A DNA stretch of 64,000 nt from positions 124,001 through 188,000 of the forward strand of contig OZ037912.1 in the NCBI GenBank assembly GCA_964035575.1, read 5' to 3'. The notes below the pieces were generated by a model. That model was not told the origin of the DNA and made no database searches. It was given only the letters and a program-made list of their open reading frames with translations. Of this stretch, positions 50,158 to 58,969 are shown piece after piece; position 1 is the stretch's first letter, and every line of letters starts with the position of its first letter. The DNA comes from Rhynchopus sp. YZ270_cl-10 (lineage: Eukaryota; Euglenozoa; Diplonemea; Diplonemida; Diplonemidae). Both the position numbers and the translations under genes were made by a program.

Positions 50158-50860
50158 CTAACGACACCATTGCAGACACATCTGTTGAGACAAATAGTGC
50201 AACCATGCAACCATGCAACCATGCAACCATGCAACCATGCAACCATGCAACCATGCAACCATGCAACCATGCAACCATGCAACCATGCAACCATGCAACC
50301 ATGCAACCATGCAACCACACTCTCCCCTTCCCACCCACCCACCACCCAAACCAACCCACCCAAGCAACACTGAGCCACAGGCACACTCTGCACACACCGC
50401 AGCACCTCTCCTCGCAGATCTCCCCTTCGCAACTGATATGCGATCGTGCTGCCCCCTCCCGAGACGTTGCAAGGTGGTGATGTGGTGTTGTGTGAAGCGG
50501 TGCGCATCCCGCGCCTCCTCCAACACCCTCCTCCTCCGCCTTGCCAGCCACATCCCCTGAATGCACTGCGCACTCTCATTCCACAACACCACCTCGCTCA
50601 ACGCCCGCTCCCTTGCCACCCCAGCACGCTTCTCCGCAACCAGCCTCCGAGCAGCGTAACACCGCCACATCCTTTGGATGGAGCATGCTGCAGGCCCCTC
50701 CCCACAATGCGCTACGTCACGCATCAGGGGTGAGGCAAAAGGGAAGGGAGGAAATAAGAGGGTGGTGGGATGAGAGGGTGGGGTGGGGTGAGAGGTTGGT
50801 ACTGTGTTTGGAATGATGATGTGGGGAGGGGTTGGTTCGCCCAAAATCAATTTGATTCAC
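50158..50860 (-). pseudogene. 5' fragment of the IQ gene with internal deletion, fused to a repeat
   Basis: 50506-50860 matches the IQ gene's 5' flank and first exon region (43533-43860), and 50393-50505 matches 42858-42966, joined with 0.57 kb missing between them. From the homologous ATG at 50724 the frame stays open for 189 codons: the IQ N-terminus (MRDVAHCGEG), the joined piece HRFTQHHITTLQRLGRG, then a Cys-His-Gly-rich tail from the 8-bp repeat (CMVAWLHG). It could make a short protein with three or four IQ-like motifs, but the missing middle and repeat-derived tail suggest a pseudogene. Confidence 0.65.
50199..50316. repeat. Minisatellite, 8-bp unit CAACCATG, about 14 copies
   Basis: Tandem AACCATGC units. 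The equivalent place in the second duplicated segment (54082-54111) has only three to four copies. As 8 is not a multiple of 3, all three frames on each strand read the same repeat peptide, so open frames here carry no information. Confidence 0.9.
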
Positions 50861-50948
50861 AACTGTTCACAACGCCACTATGGTTTCCCCTTGTGAAGAG
50901 TTGTGCATGTGTTTACCTGGTGGGTATGGTGGGCATGATGAAAAAACG

Positions 50949-52865
50949 TTATTGTTTTTTCGTTGGTGTAGCTTTTAAACGCATGCATTTCCGGAATCCG
51001 TCCGGCCAGTGGATTGAAGGGTCAGGAAGGTTGAAGTAGAAAAGACTCGCAGGTTGCACTGCAGCTTTGTCGTCCACCACACTCTTCAACCACGCATCTC
51101 GCCCAGGCTTGTTTGTAAGAAATGTATTCCTCCAGGTACTTTTGAGGCGGCTCAGAAGGCAGTAGGTGAACTTGTCCTCCTCGTCAAGCGACTTCTTAAT
51201 CTCATCCAGCTTCAGCATATCCTTCCACACTACGATGTTTGTGGTGGCAGTGTCAAGGCAGTCAGCAAGGGTACATCTTTTGGACGCTGCTCCTTCAGGC
51301 GTATGAAGGTTGAGGTTGTAGCGGTACTTAGGCACGTCGTACTTTTCTTCGCTTAGCCCGCGCTCCACTTTATCGTCGGTTAATCCCCAACGCAGTTCGA
51401 TGTTGCACTTTGAGTCATTTCTTTTGTGAGATTCGACCATTCTGATGTGCACAGAGTCGAGCTCATGCTTGGAGAATATGTCGCCACCCACTCCTTTGTA
51501 GAAGGCCTCCGTCACACCCGTTGCTTTGAAGAACGCGAATTCACCTCGCACCATGCCTTTGCTTCCGCATTCGACACCGTCAAACAATGTGCTGACCAGT
51601 GTCGCTTTATTATCCTTCTCAACAGCGTCGCACCACTGCGTCATCTCCGTGCGTACTGTACCCCACAGATTGGCATCATCCAACGTTTTGTTTTGCCCAA
51701 TCATCAAACCACTCAGTTTGCGATCCTTGGAAGGCGAACAGTTGTGATGCCATTCGAAGTGTCCGTTCTCCTTGTTGATGTACTTCACTCGCAAGTTCAT
51801 AGGGTACGTGGGATAGTTCTCCAAAAAGCGGATCAAACCCAACTCAGAAAACTCGCTCTCACGGCCGCTTATCTTCCTCTCCGCCTCTTGCAACTTGGCA
51901 GACGCAAGCTTTCCCTTCACCAACAGTGCAACGTAAAGGTGCATCAGCTGCATTCTGTTGAGTTTTCGAAAATACTTCAACACAGCCCCCTTATGTTTCT
52001 GCATGGTACCCCAGATGCTATCGGGGGAACATGCTTTCTTTGCTGCGGGTAGTAGAGATAGGATGTGCTGTGCAGTGTGCAGCATACCTTCGTCTCTTAA
52101 TTCCTCCTCCCGTTGCTTAACTTCCTCCGTGACCTGTTTAAGATGCACGACATCGCGTCTCTGCTTCTGGTAGTCGACCAGGAGCCTCTCCCACGTCTTC
52201 TGAGTGAGAGATCCGTCGTCGAGGATCCCGGTCACGGCGTTATACATTTTTTTTGTGGTGTCAATTTTAAACTTCTTCGTCGTCGACTTTGCGGTGCCGC
52301 TTAACTTGTCCCACATATTGTCGCCGGGGCCTGCCGGCTCTTCCATTTTTTTGATGAACTGTTCCCTTCTGGCTCTGATTTGGTCGTCAGAGTCCTTCAC
52401 CCACAGCTTCCTGCAGAGTTGACTAATTGACTCGTTTGTCTCCGTCTTGCCCTCAAATTTGGACGTCTTCCATTTGAAGTAGTTCTTGCAACAGACAACC
52501 AGATCAGGCATGTATTCCTGCTTCCATTCACTGCCAGACAGTGTCCTGGAGGCCCACTTCGCTCTGGACTCCAACATTGCCTGCACGACCCACGACTTCG
52601 CCTCACCCACAGCGCATGTCTTCACATTCTCGTAATAGGTTTGCACGTCCTTCTTGTCCTGCTCCTCCTCGGAGGTCGGTTTGAGCTCTTCGAGCGAGGG
52701 GTTCTTTGTCCAGACAAACTGTGGGTCTCTCCACTCCACGGGGTCATCATCATGGTCGCTATCTTCACTGTCGGCTTCCTCTGTCACCTCTGTCCCTTCT
52801 GCAGGAACTAGATCTCCACTCGGAGGAGCGGCGCCTTCATCAGGCACAACGAAACCTCGACTCAT
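50949..52865 (-). CDS. Gene B, paralogue of gene A with a replaced C-terminus (638 aa)
   Basis: The start is the ATG at 52865 (MSRGFVVPDEGAAPPSGDLV). It aligns with gene A over residues about 1-610, with the same landmarks: SQLCRKLWV, LSLLPAAKKACSPDS, RMQLMHLYVALLVKG, FLENYPTYPMNLR, RWGLTDDKVERGLSEEKYDV, FYFNLPDPS. It lacks the Asn-Asp-Glu run and the GK-rich stretch. An extra insertion (KQRRDVVHLKQVTEEVKQRE) lies near 245-275. After FYFNLPDPS the protein ends in about 20 unrelated residues because the duplication boundary (about 51005) cuts off the last 300 residues seen in gene A. It is either a functional short form or a truncated copy; the open frame over 1.9 kb argues that it was under selection until recently. 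Confidence 0.75.
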   Translation of the reverse strand: MSRGFVVPDEGAAPPSGDLVPAEGTEVTEEADSEDSDHDDDPVEWRDPQFVWTKNPSLEELKPTSEEEQDKKDVQTYYENVKTCAVGEAKSWVVQAMLESRAKWASRTLSGSEWKQEYMPDLVVCCKNYFKWKTSKFEGKTETNESISQLCRKLWVKDSDDQIRARREQFIKKMEEPAGPGDNMWDKLSGTAKSTTKKFKIDTTKKMYNAVTGILDDGSLTQKTWERLLVDYQKQRRDVVHLKQVTEEVKQREEELRDEGMLHTAQHILSLLPAAKKACSPDSIWGTMQKHKGAVLKYFRKLNRMQLMHLYVALLVKGKLASAKLQEAERKISGRESEFSELGLIRFLENYPTYPMNLRVKYINKENGHFEWHHNCSPSKDRKLSGLMIGQNKTLDDANLWGTVRTEMTQWCDAVEKDNKATLVSTLFDGVECGSKGMVRGEFAFFKATGVTEAFYKGVGGDIFSKHELDSVHIRMVESHKRNDSKCNIELRWGLTDDKVERGLSEEKYDVPKYRYNLNLHTPEGAASKRCTLADCLDTATTNIVVWKDMLKLDEIKKSLDEEDKFTYCLLSRLKSTWRNTFLTNKPGRDAWLKSVVDDKAAVQPASLFYFNLPDPSIHWPDGFRKCMRLKATPTKKQ

Positions 52866-54668
52866 AGGTGTGGAAAGGAAGGAGAAGGTGGTGAGTTACT
52901 ATCTGTGAAGAGTGGTGGTGCTGAGGAAACGTCGCAGAAACTCCACCTCAAACTAAACACTGTGACATCGCTCGGCAAATGCACTCCTTGCGCAACAGGG
53001 CACGTCAGGGTAAGGCCCTCTACCCCCCCTCTCCACAGCACAACCCAAATGCACAGTCCACACTTCCACGACATTCAACCTCTCGCTTGTGTGCCACGTG
53101 CTTCGCAAAGGCTTCCCTTTTAGGGTAACCAGAGGGCACGCCTTCCACATACAGAGAAAGAGAGAGAGAGAGAGGTCGTGCGCCACCCAAGGCAGCAGTG
53201 AAACCAACAACACACACACCAAGACTGAGGCCAAGAACATGCCACCGAACGTTGGCAGTGAAGGCATGCCCTGCCCTACACATGCCTGGTGTACCCAACC
53301 CCACCACATGTCCTGCGTTGAGCAAGACGAAGAACGACACACCTCCGCTGCAAGCAGCACACACGCCGCACCACGCCACCGCCACAGCGTGCAGAGGAGG
53401 TGTGTGGGTTCTGTGCGCGAGCGAGAGACGAGGAACGACTCTCGGTTGGCACGTCACACACAGCACCCCACGTCCACACCCATCCACAACAGTCGTACAC
53501 GATGCACAACACCACAATCTCCCCTTCCCACCCACCACCCAAACCAACCCACCCAAGCAACACTGAGCCACAGGCACACTCTGCACACATCCCACGAACA
53601 CATCTCGCAAGCACCCGTCACGTGTCCACAACAGACACAAACAAAGCAACCTCCCCCAACTGGCGTGTGTCCTTCCCCACCCCACCCAATCAGAGTCGGC
53701 AGTGTGTTGCGTGACTGTTCTTCACAGTGCACCACCCATCCCTTCACCCTCCCTCTGAGGAGTGCACCACCACGCAGGGCAGTCCCATCCCTTCACCCTC
53801 CCTCCACAAACCTCGCCAAGACAAAGACCTCTCATGCTGCACAACACCTCACCCCACCCACCCACACAACGTCACGTCAGCTTCAAGGAGCTTTGTCTTG
53901 CTCAGCCAATGTGCACGCACGTTGACGAGTGTGCGGCATATCAGAAGCAGATGACTCAATACACGAGAACGATGCGGTGTGGAGGCAGGTGCATGGCCAT
54001 GTGGGGTCATTGTGAGGACGAGACGAAGAACGACTCTCCTCTAACGACACCATTGCAGACACATCTGTTGAGACAAATAGTGCAACCATGCAACCATGCA
54101 ACCATGCAACCACAGTCTCCTCTTCCCACCCACCCACCCACCCAAACCAACCCACCCAAGCAACACTGAGCCACAGGCACTCTGCACACACCGCAGCACC
54201 CCTTCTCACAGATCCCCCCTTCGCAACTGATATGCGATCGTGTTTGAAACAAAGTACGTGGCGCTACACCACGACGCAGTGGGACACCTGCATCTGCTGA
54301 CTCATATCCATTGTATTACAAGTGGTTAAATAGTTTCTGGGGGTGTTTTGCGCGGGTTGTGGGGACTAATGCGTGTGAAGGGTGGGACATGTAGAGTGTT
54401 TACTGTATCGAATTCCTAATTCGCGAATCAATTAATTAAATTCAGGATTTTGCAGAATTCACGAAATAGAGTCCGGACTGTAGTGGGGATGGGGTGGGGT
54501 GAGAGGTTGGTACTGTGTTTGGAATGGTGGTGTGGGGAAGGGAGGGGAGAGTGTAAATGTTTATTTGATTATTTGCGGGATAAGCAGCCACAATTATTTC
54601 CTTCGAAGAATGGGGAGAGAAAGAGCAGAGAGAGGGGTGCATGAAAAATGTGCCTTTTTTATTTACTT
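52866..54668. other. 5' flank of gene B with IQ-gene scraps
   Basis: It duplicates the gene A upstream region (leader 52866-52990; CA-rich block 53030-54065). Scraps of the IQ gene lie at 54195-54245 (CGCAACTGATATGCGATCGT) and 54484-54540 (GTGAGAGGTTGGTACTGTGT). No independent gene is supported despite open frames on both strands. Confidence 0.55.
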
Positions 54669-54836
54669 AAAAACTTTTTCCATTCCTTTTTAGGGAACGG
54701 AGCAATGTACGGTCCTGGAAGCTCCAAGAAAATGGAGTCGGTTGGGGCTTAATAGGAAGTTGCCTTCCTAAACGTGCACACAAAAAAAGGGGGAGGTGTC
54801 GTCACTCACCTATATCAATGAAATACTGAACTTGCA
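54669..54836 (+). repeat. Dispersed structured module, family 4, copy 2 (candidate ncRNA)
   Basis: It matches 36258-36425. Here the central hairpin TAGGAAG-TTGC-CTTCCTA is perfect, and AGGTG/CACCT can also pair. It lies about 250 bp 3' of the small gene at 55082. Confidence 0.55.
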
Positions 54837-55022
54837 TAAAAGAGGGCAGGGGGGTTTAGCACCCTGAGGACTAGGGGAAGTCCCGCATACCCCAACAGAA
54901 AGACAAAGGCTGTGCACTGGTGATAAAGAAGAGGCAGGGTTGCTGAAAAAAAGACCCTGAGGGCACAAAAACGCCCCGCATACCCCTTGCGAAAAAGGGC
55001 GCAAAAAGAGTTTTTTTTTTTT

Positions 55023-55069
55023 GAAAACTTGGTTGTATTAGTGTAGACACCCGAAGATGAACTCCACTA
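55023..55069 (+). repeat. Dispersed stem-loop module, family 1, 3' of the small Pro-rich gene
   Basis: GAAAACTTGGTTGTATTAGT, GTAGACACCCGAAG, ATGAACTCCACTA. It ends 12 bp from the stop codon of the minus-strand gene at 55082. Confidence 0.65.
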
Positions 55070-55081
55070 TACTACACGCGT

Positions 55082-55582
55082 CTAAGTGATGCCGGAGTTA
55101 CTCCATGCAATGCTCATGGCGGTTGTCGTCGTCCAGTCTCGATTGGGCGGCGGCGGCGGCACTGGCTTCCTGGCTGCAGTCAACCCACGGTCGGGTGGGG
55201 GCGGCGGCGGGGGCTTGTTCTTCAGCGCCTTGTGAGGCGTCTTGACCTTCCCACCGGTGGTGCACGTCATGGTGGGGGTCGCTGTTGTGGTGGCTCCTGC
55301 GGGGAAGCAGGCGCCGGGTGTCTCGTCTTCGGTGCAAGTCGCTGCTGCTGCTCGCACCAACATCGCAAGCGCTACGGCCCGCGGTGTCTCGTCATGTGGC
55401 GGTTGCACCGCCGTTTCCTCTTCTGCCACCTCTATCGTGAGCTGCGAGATCAGCCCCGATAGAGTGCATGCAGCTGACACCAGGTCGGCCGCAGCACACC
55501 ACTTTTCCTCAGTCACCGCCTCATCCATCATAGCCCGCGACTGAGCAATCGCCATATCATATCTCCTTAAAAGGAGAGTCAT
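55082..55582 (-). CDS. Small Ala/Pro-rich protein (166 aa)
   Basis: The first ATG is at 55582 (MTLLLRRYDMAIAQSRAMMD); no earlier ATG exists in this frame. Residues 1-65 are likely helical and acidic (DEAVTEEKWCAAADLVSAAC), about 65-110 are Ala/Thr-rich with a few Cys, and 120-155 contain two proline runs (NKPPPPPPPDRGL, KPVPPPPPNRD), which fit profilin-, SH3- or WW-type ligands. There is no signal peptide or membrane segment. The GC-rich codon use resembles the other genes here, and a family 1 module directly follows the stop. Function unknown; it could also be the last exon of a larger gene. Confidence 0.55.
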   Translation of the reverse strand: MTLLLRRYDMAIAQSRAMMDEAVTEEKWCAAADLVSAACTLSGLISQLTIEVAEEETAVQPPHDETPRAVALAMLVRAAAATCTEDETPGACFPAGATTTATPTMTCTTGGKVKTPHKALKNKPPPPPPPDRGLTAARKPVPPPPPNRDWTTTTAMSIAWSNSGIT

Positions 55583-55842
55583 ATTCGCGTGTAGTATGGT
55601 GGGAGAGGGCAAGCCCCCTCCCTTCCTCCTGTATGGGGGACTCCACTGGTGGGGACCAATGAAGTACAGAACAGTTTTTTTTTACGCCAGGAAGATAAAG
55701 AATTTTTTACTAAACATGGAAAGGGGAAATCAATAAAATAAAAGCAAGGGGAAGGTTAAAAGGAAGAGAAAAGAAGAAAAAAAAGTGTTTTGACCCGAGG
55801 GTGGGGACACTTTTTTTTCTTTTTTTTTTTTTTTTTTTTTTT
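55583..55842. other. Short intergenic region
   Basis: AT-rich, ending in a T run of about 22 bases into which the fold-back element is inserted. No gene is seen. Confidence 0.5.
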
Positions 55843-57771
55843 GGGAAATAGTCAGATTTACCCTACCCTATTTTGAAAAAGTTCAGACTTGCCCGAAATA
55901 AGTTCAGACTTGCCCTAAAAGTGTTTTTAGGGCAAGTCTGAACTTATTTCGGGCAAGTCTGAACTTATTTCGGGCAAGTCTGAACTTATTTTTAGGGCAA
56001 ACACTTTTTTTAGGGCAAGTCTGAACTTTTTTAGGGCAACCCTGCACTTATTTATTGGGCAAGCTGGGGGCTCTTTGGTTACAGAGCCCGGCGGTCGTCG
56101 TTTTTGCGTTTCTGTTTAGGGCACGTATGGGCTATTCGCGACGAGTCCTGGTAGTGAAATGAGCAACCTATGGTATGGAGCTTTTTTTCCATGCAACTGA
56201 ATTTCCTCGTGTCCAGGACACCCCACTTTCCGAGCAAAATTAAATAATGACACAAATGGGAGGGGAAAACCCTCTGACCTTTATCATCACTCTAAAAAAC
56301 TCTCAGGTACCGCACCGCAGTACCGCACCACGATCCGAGACCCGTACAGAACAGAGACCAGAAAAAAGACTTCCGCACCCAAACGCGACTCCTCATAGAA
56401 CACGACGTAGTAGTAACAAAAAAAAAATACCGATTACTGCAGTAAGTACAAAGCCTTTGGGCGACATTGTACAGGTCCTACATCATGTACGTAAAATTGT
56501 CGATACAACCAAAGAAAAGCATAGTGGTGCACCCTCGGGTGTCTGCACTACTGCAACAACTATTTCTATAGCTACAGTTTCCCCACCTCTACCTTTAACT
56601 TTTTATACGAGGATGTAATTCTCCGGGATTACTCCGCGATTGTCGTCACAACAAAAAAGTCCAGAGGACTTGTTGGTCGCCTTACTCATTTGGATCAACG
56701 GTATGTATATGCTACTCATTACAATGTTAGCCACTTCTATTGCCAGACACCGGGGCAAATAGTAAGTGCAAGAAAACTGCTTTTTGGAAACCAGGAAAAC
56801 ATGATGGACACTCCACTCCACGTGCGGACATGTTTGGCACTTCTGCATGCGTGCAGTATCCAAATGTGTCCCCGTGGGAACAAAGTGATAAAGATGTGTC
56901 CACTGTGTACAGGGAAAAAACTTTGCGCTCCCCCGGACAGTGCACAATTCAACCCCTTGTTGTGGGTGGTCTTGTTGCCTTTTGGAACAACAACAATTTT
57001 TCCACGTTGTTGCATTTTGGCCAGGCATGCTCTTGAAAGCATGACAATTTGATTGCGTATGGACAAAGCAAATAACCAAGTATGAATTCTGAGTTGAAAT
57101 GTGAGAGATGTTGTGGGAAGGGGAGTTCGCTCCTTTCAACGATGACCTCGTTGTTCTTCAATAGGCATGTCTTAACCGACCACATAAATAAAATTGTGCC
57201 GGCCTCGAAGGATTCTAAGCAAACCCGCGTGGTAGCTAAACACTGACTCTCTCTCAATTCAACAAAGAAGGAATACTTGGTAATTTGTGGAGCACCCGTG
57301 CATGAAAATTGTAAAACTTTGCGCCCCACGTTGCCCCAGAACACGGCTTCCTTTGTAACCGGTTCTGGCCCAACGTGGACTGCCTGTTCACCCTTTCCGG
57401 GTGGCTGGTGGTTTCTGGCATCAATTTTTGGGCTCCGGCTCGGTTAGGCATTTTAGGGCAATAAAACAAGTCATACCACCATACCATGGGGCCCCAAGAG
57501 TGCCCCAGCCAAAGTGGCCTGACTTGTTGCCCTAAAATAAGTTCAGACTTACCCTAAAAATAAGTTCAGACTTGCCCTAAAAAAGTTCAGACTTGCCCTA
57601 AAAAAGTTCAGACTTGCCCTAAAAAAAGTGTTTGCCCTAAAAATAAGTTCAGACTTGCCCTAAAAACACTTTTAGGGCAAGTCTGAACTTATTTTCGGGC
57701 AAGTCTGAACTTTTTCATAGGGCAAGTCTGAACTTTTTCAAAATAGGGTAGGGTAAGTCTGACTATCTCCC
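55843..57771. mobile_element. Fold-back DNA transposon with subrepeat-built inverted ends (1929 bp)
   Basis: The outer ends match as inverted repeats: GGGAAATAGTCAGATTTACC and, from the right, GGGAGATAGTCAGACTTACC, both followed by CTACCCTATTTTGAAAAAGT. The arms (55843-56075 and 57518-57771) are built of many copies, in both orientations, of a 20-23 bp unit around AAGTTCAGACTTGCCCTAAA. Both flanks are T runs, so any target duplication is hidden. The interior is related to 26950-27260. No intact transposase is seen; a minus-strand Cys-rich stretch could be a piggyBac-like tail. Confidence 0.75.
56603..57344 (-). pseudogene. Decayed transposase C-terminal region, perhaps piggyBac-like
   Basis: Short overlapping minus-strand frames contain HFNSEFILGYLL and, about 40 residues later, NCCCSKRQQDHPQQGVELC ... 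FFPCTQWTHLYH. The second resembles the piggyBac C-terminal pattern C-x2-C-x-K/R ... L-C-x5-C-F-x2-Y-H. The reading frame is interrupted more than once, so it is not functional. Assignment is by eye; a different superfamily is possible. Confidence 0.3.
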
Positions 57772-57795
57772 TTTTTTTTTTAATTTTTTTTGCCA

Positions 57796-57909
57796 CTGAA
57801 AACACAGGGTACAGCCAGTACACCTTTCCCTAATTGTGTAGCACGGGTCCTCTAAGCAGGCCGTGGGCTGACAACAAAACTTTGTGGTTTCTGACTGCTC
57901 CTATACCAC
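57796..57909 (-). repeat. Family 6 module, copy 1 (candidate ncRNA)
   Basis: About 115 bp nearly identical to 58391-58508: ACAGCCAGTACACCTTTCCC, TAATTGTGTAGCACGGGTCC, AGCAGGCCGTGGGCTGACAA, CTCCTATACCAC. No shared protein frame is obvious. On the minus strand it would start GGTATAGGAGCAG. Strand is uncertain. Confidence 0.5.
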
Positions 57910-58035
57910 GTTCTCTGAACCCCCGGCAGCATCTCATCAGTAGGAGCAAGGGTTCCTCTCCGGAAAATAAAATTAATTCATATACATTCTTTTCTTAGCG
58001 AAACAAAAAGAATGCAAAGAGGGAAAATAAAAGCA

Positions 58036-58112
58036 AATGAAAGGTGCTAAAAACACGGCCTAGTCGAGCACATGCACAGGGCGGGGGTTCGAAGTGTTCC
58101 GCATAACAAACG
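58036..58112 (+). repeat. Family 5 module, diverged copy
   Basis: AAAGGTGCTAAAAACACGGC, TAGTCGAGCACATGCACAGG, GTTCGAAGTGTTCCGCATAA. The landmark order is that of 10448-10551, with many substitutions. Confidence 0.35.
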
Positions 58113-58390
58113 GATCAAACTAGAACACACACCTTGCTTTGTACATTCTTTACTCGCGTAGTCTCCAAAAATGATTCTACAGCGGCAACACATTGAAGTA
58201 GATTTGACTCTAAGGTTATGTTGTTTCCCATAACCCAGGGGGGGAGGACCTAAGACCATTCAAATCACTACAGAAATGAGGCATAGAGTCAAGAAAAAAT
58301 GATTAAGATATTATTCTCAATCGAAAGATGGAGTTTTCCACCAGCGTCGTCTCCTCTTTTTTTTGTCTTTACTTTTTTATTTTTTTGCAC

Positions 58391-58508
58391 CTGAAAAAAC
58401 AGGGTACAGCCAGTACACCTTTCCCTAATTGTGTAGCACGGGTCCTCTAAGCAGGCCGTGGGCTGACAACAAAACTTTGTGGTTTCGAGCTGCCTGCTCC
58501 TATACCAC
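58391..58508 (-). repeat. Family 6 module, copy 2 (candidate ncRNA)
   Basis: It matches 57796-57909, with a small insertion (GAGCTGCC) before the last 15 bp. Flanks differ, apart from T/A runs. Confidence 0.5.
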
Positions 58509-58580
58509 ATATATATGCAGTATATTTGTAAAAGTGTCACTTGTCGTTCCCTCACCCCCCTTCTTGTAGTTGTTTGCTGC

Positions 58581-58688
58581 TCTGACGCTTCCACACACAC
58601 TAAAAATCACCTGTTGGGTGGTGGTGTTGCGGAGCACGGTTGGGTGAGTGAACAACGTGACACTTTCCGCTCACAAAGTAGTGTGCGT
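58581..58688 (-). repeat. Family 2 module, copy 3
   Basis: Reverse complement of the 20615 copy: CTGACGCTTCCACACACACT, GGAGCACGGTTGGGTGAGTG, CTCACAAAGTAGTGTGCGTA. The only clearly inverted member of any of the module families. Confidence 0.55.
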
Positions 58689-58969
58689 AAAAAAAAAACA
58701 AAAACAAAAACTCTTCCTTTTTTAGATAGATATTCAGTCAAAAGAAACAAAAACAAGGGAAAAAAAGAGAAAGTTTTTTCGTTCATCACGAGTTTCATTT
58801 TTATATCACAATTCTCGTATATTCAACAAAAAAAAAAAAAAAAAAAACCCATAACATAACACCCATCCTCACAAACACCATTGTTGCATCGACAACCACC
58901 ACTGAGGTAGTTCTGTACTCAATACCGAAGCCCAGGAGTGGTTCTGGGGTGGTAACGAAAACAACGCGT

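Larger units (their letters stand above)
57772..58969. other. Intergenic region with a duplicated 115-bp module
   Basis: It contains family 6 copies at 57796-57909 and 58391-58508, a family 5 relative at 58036-58112 and a family 2 copy on the minus strand at 58581-58688. No protein gene is supported. Confidence 0.55.

Noticed and set aside
58036-58112. Possible tRNA gene because of GGGTTCGAA-like sequence
   Set aside because: GGTTCGAA is present but there is no cloverleaf, no A box at proper distance and no acceptor stem.
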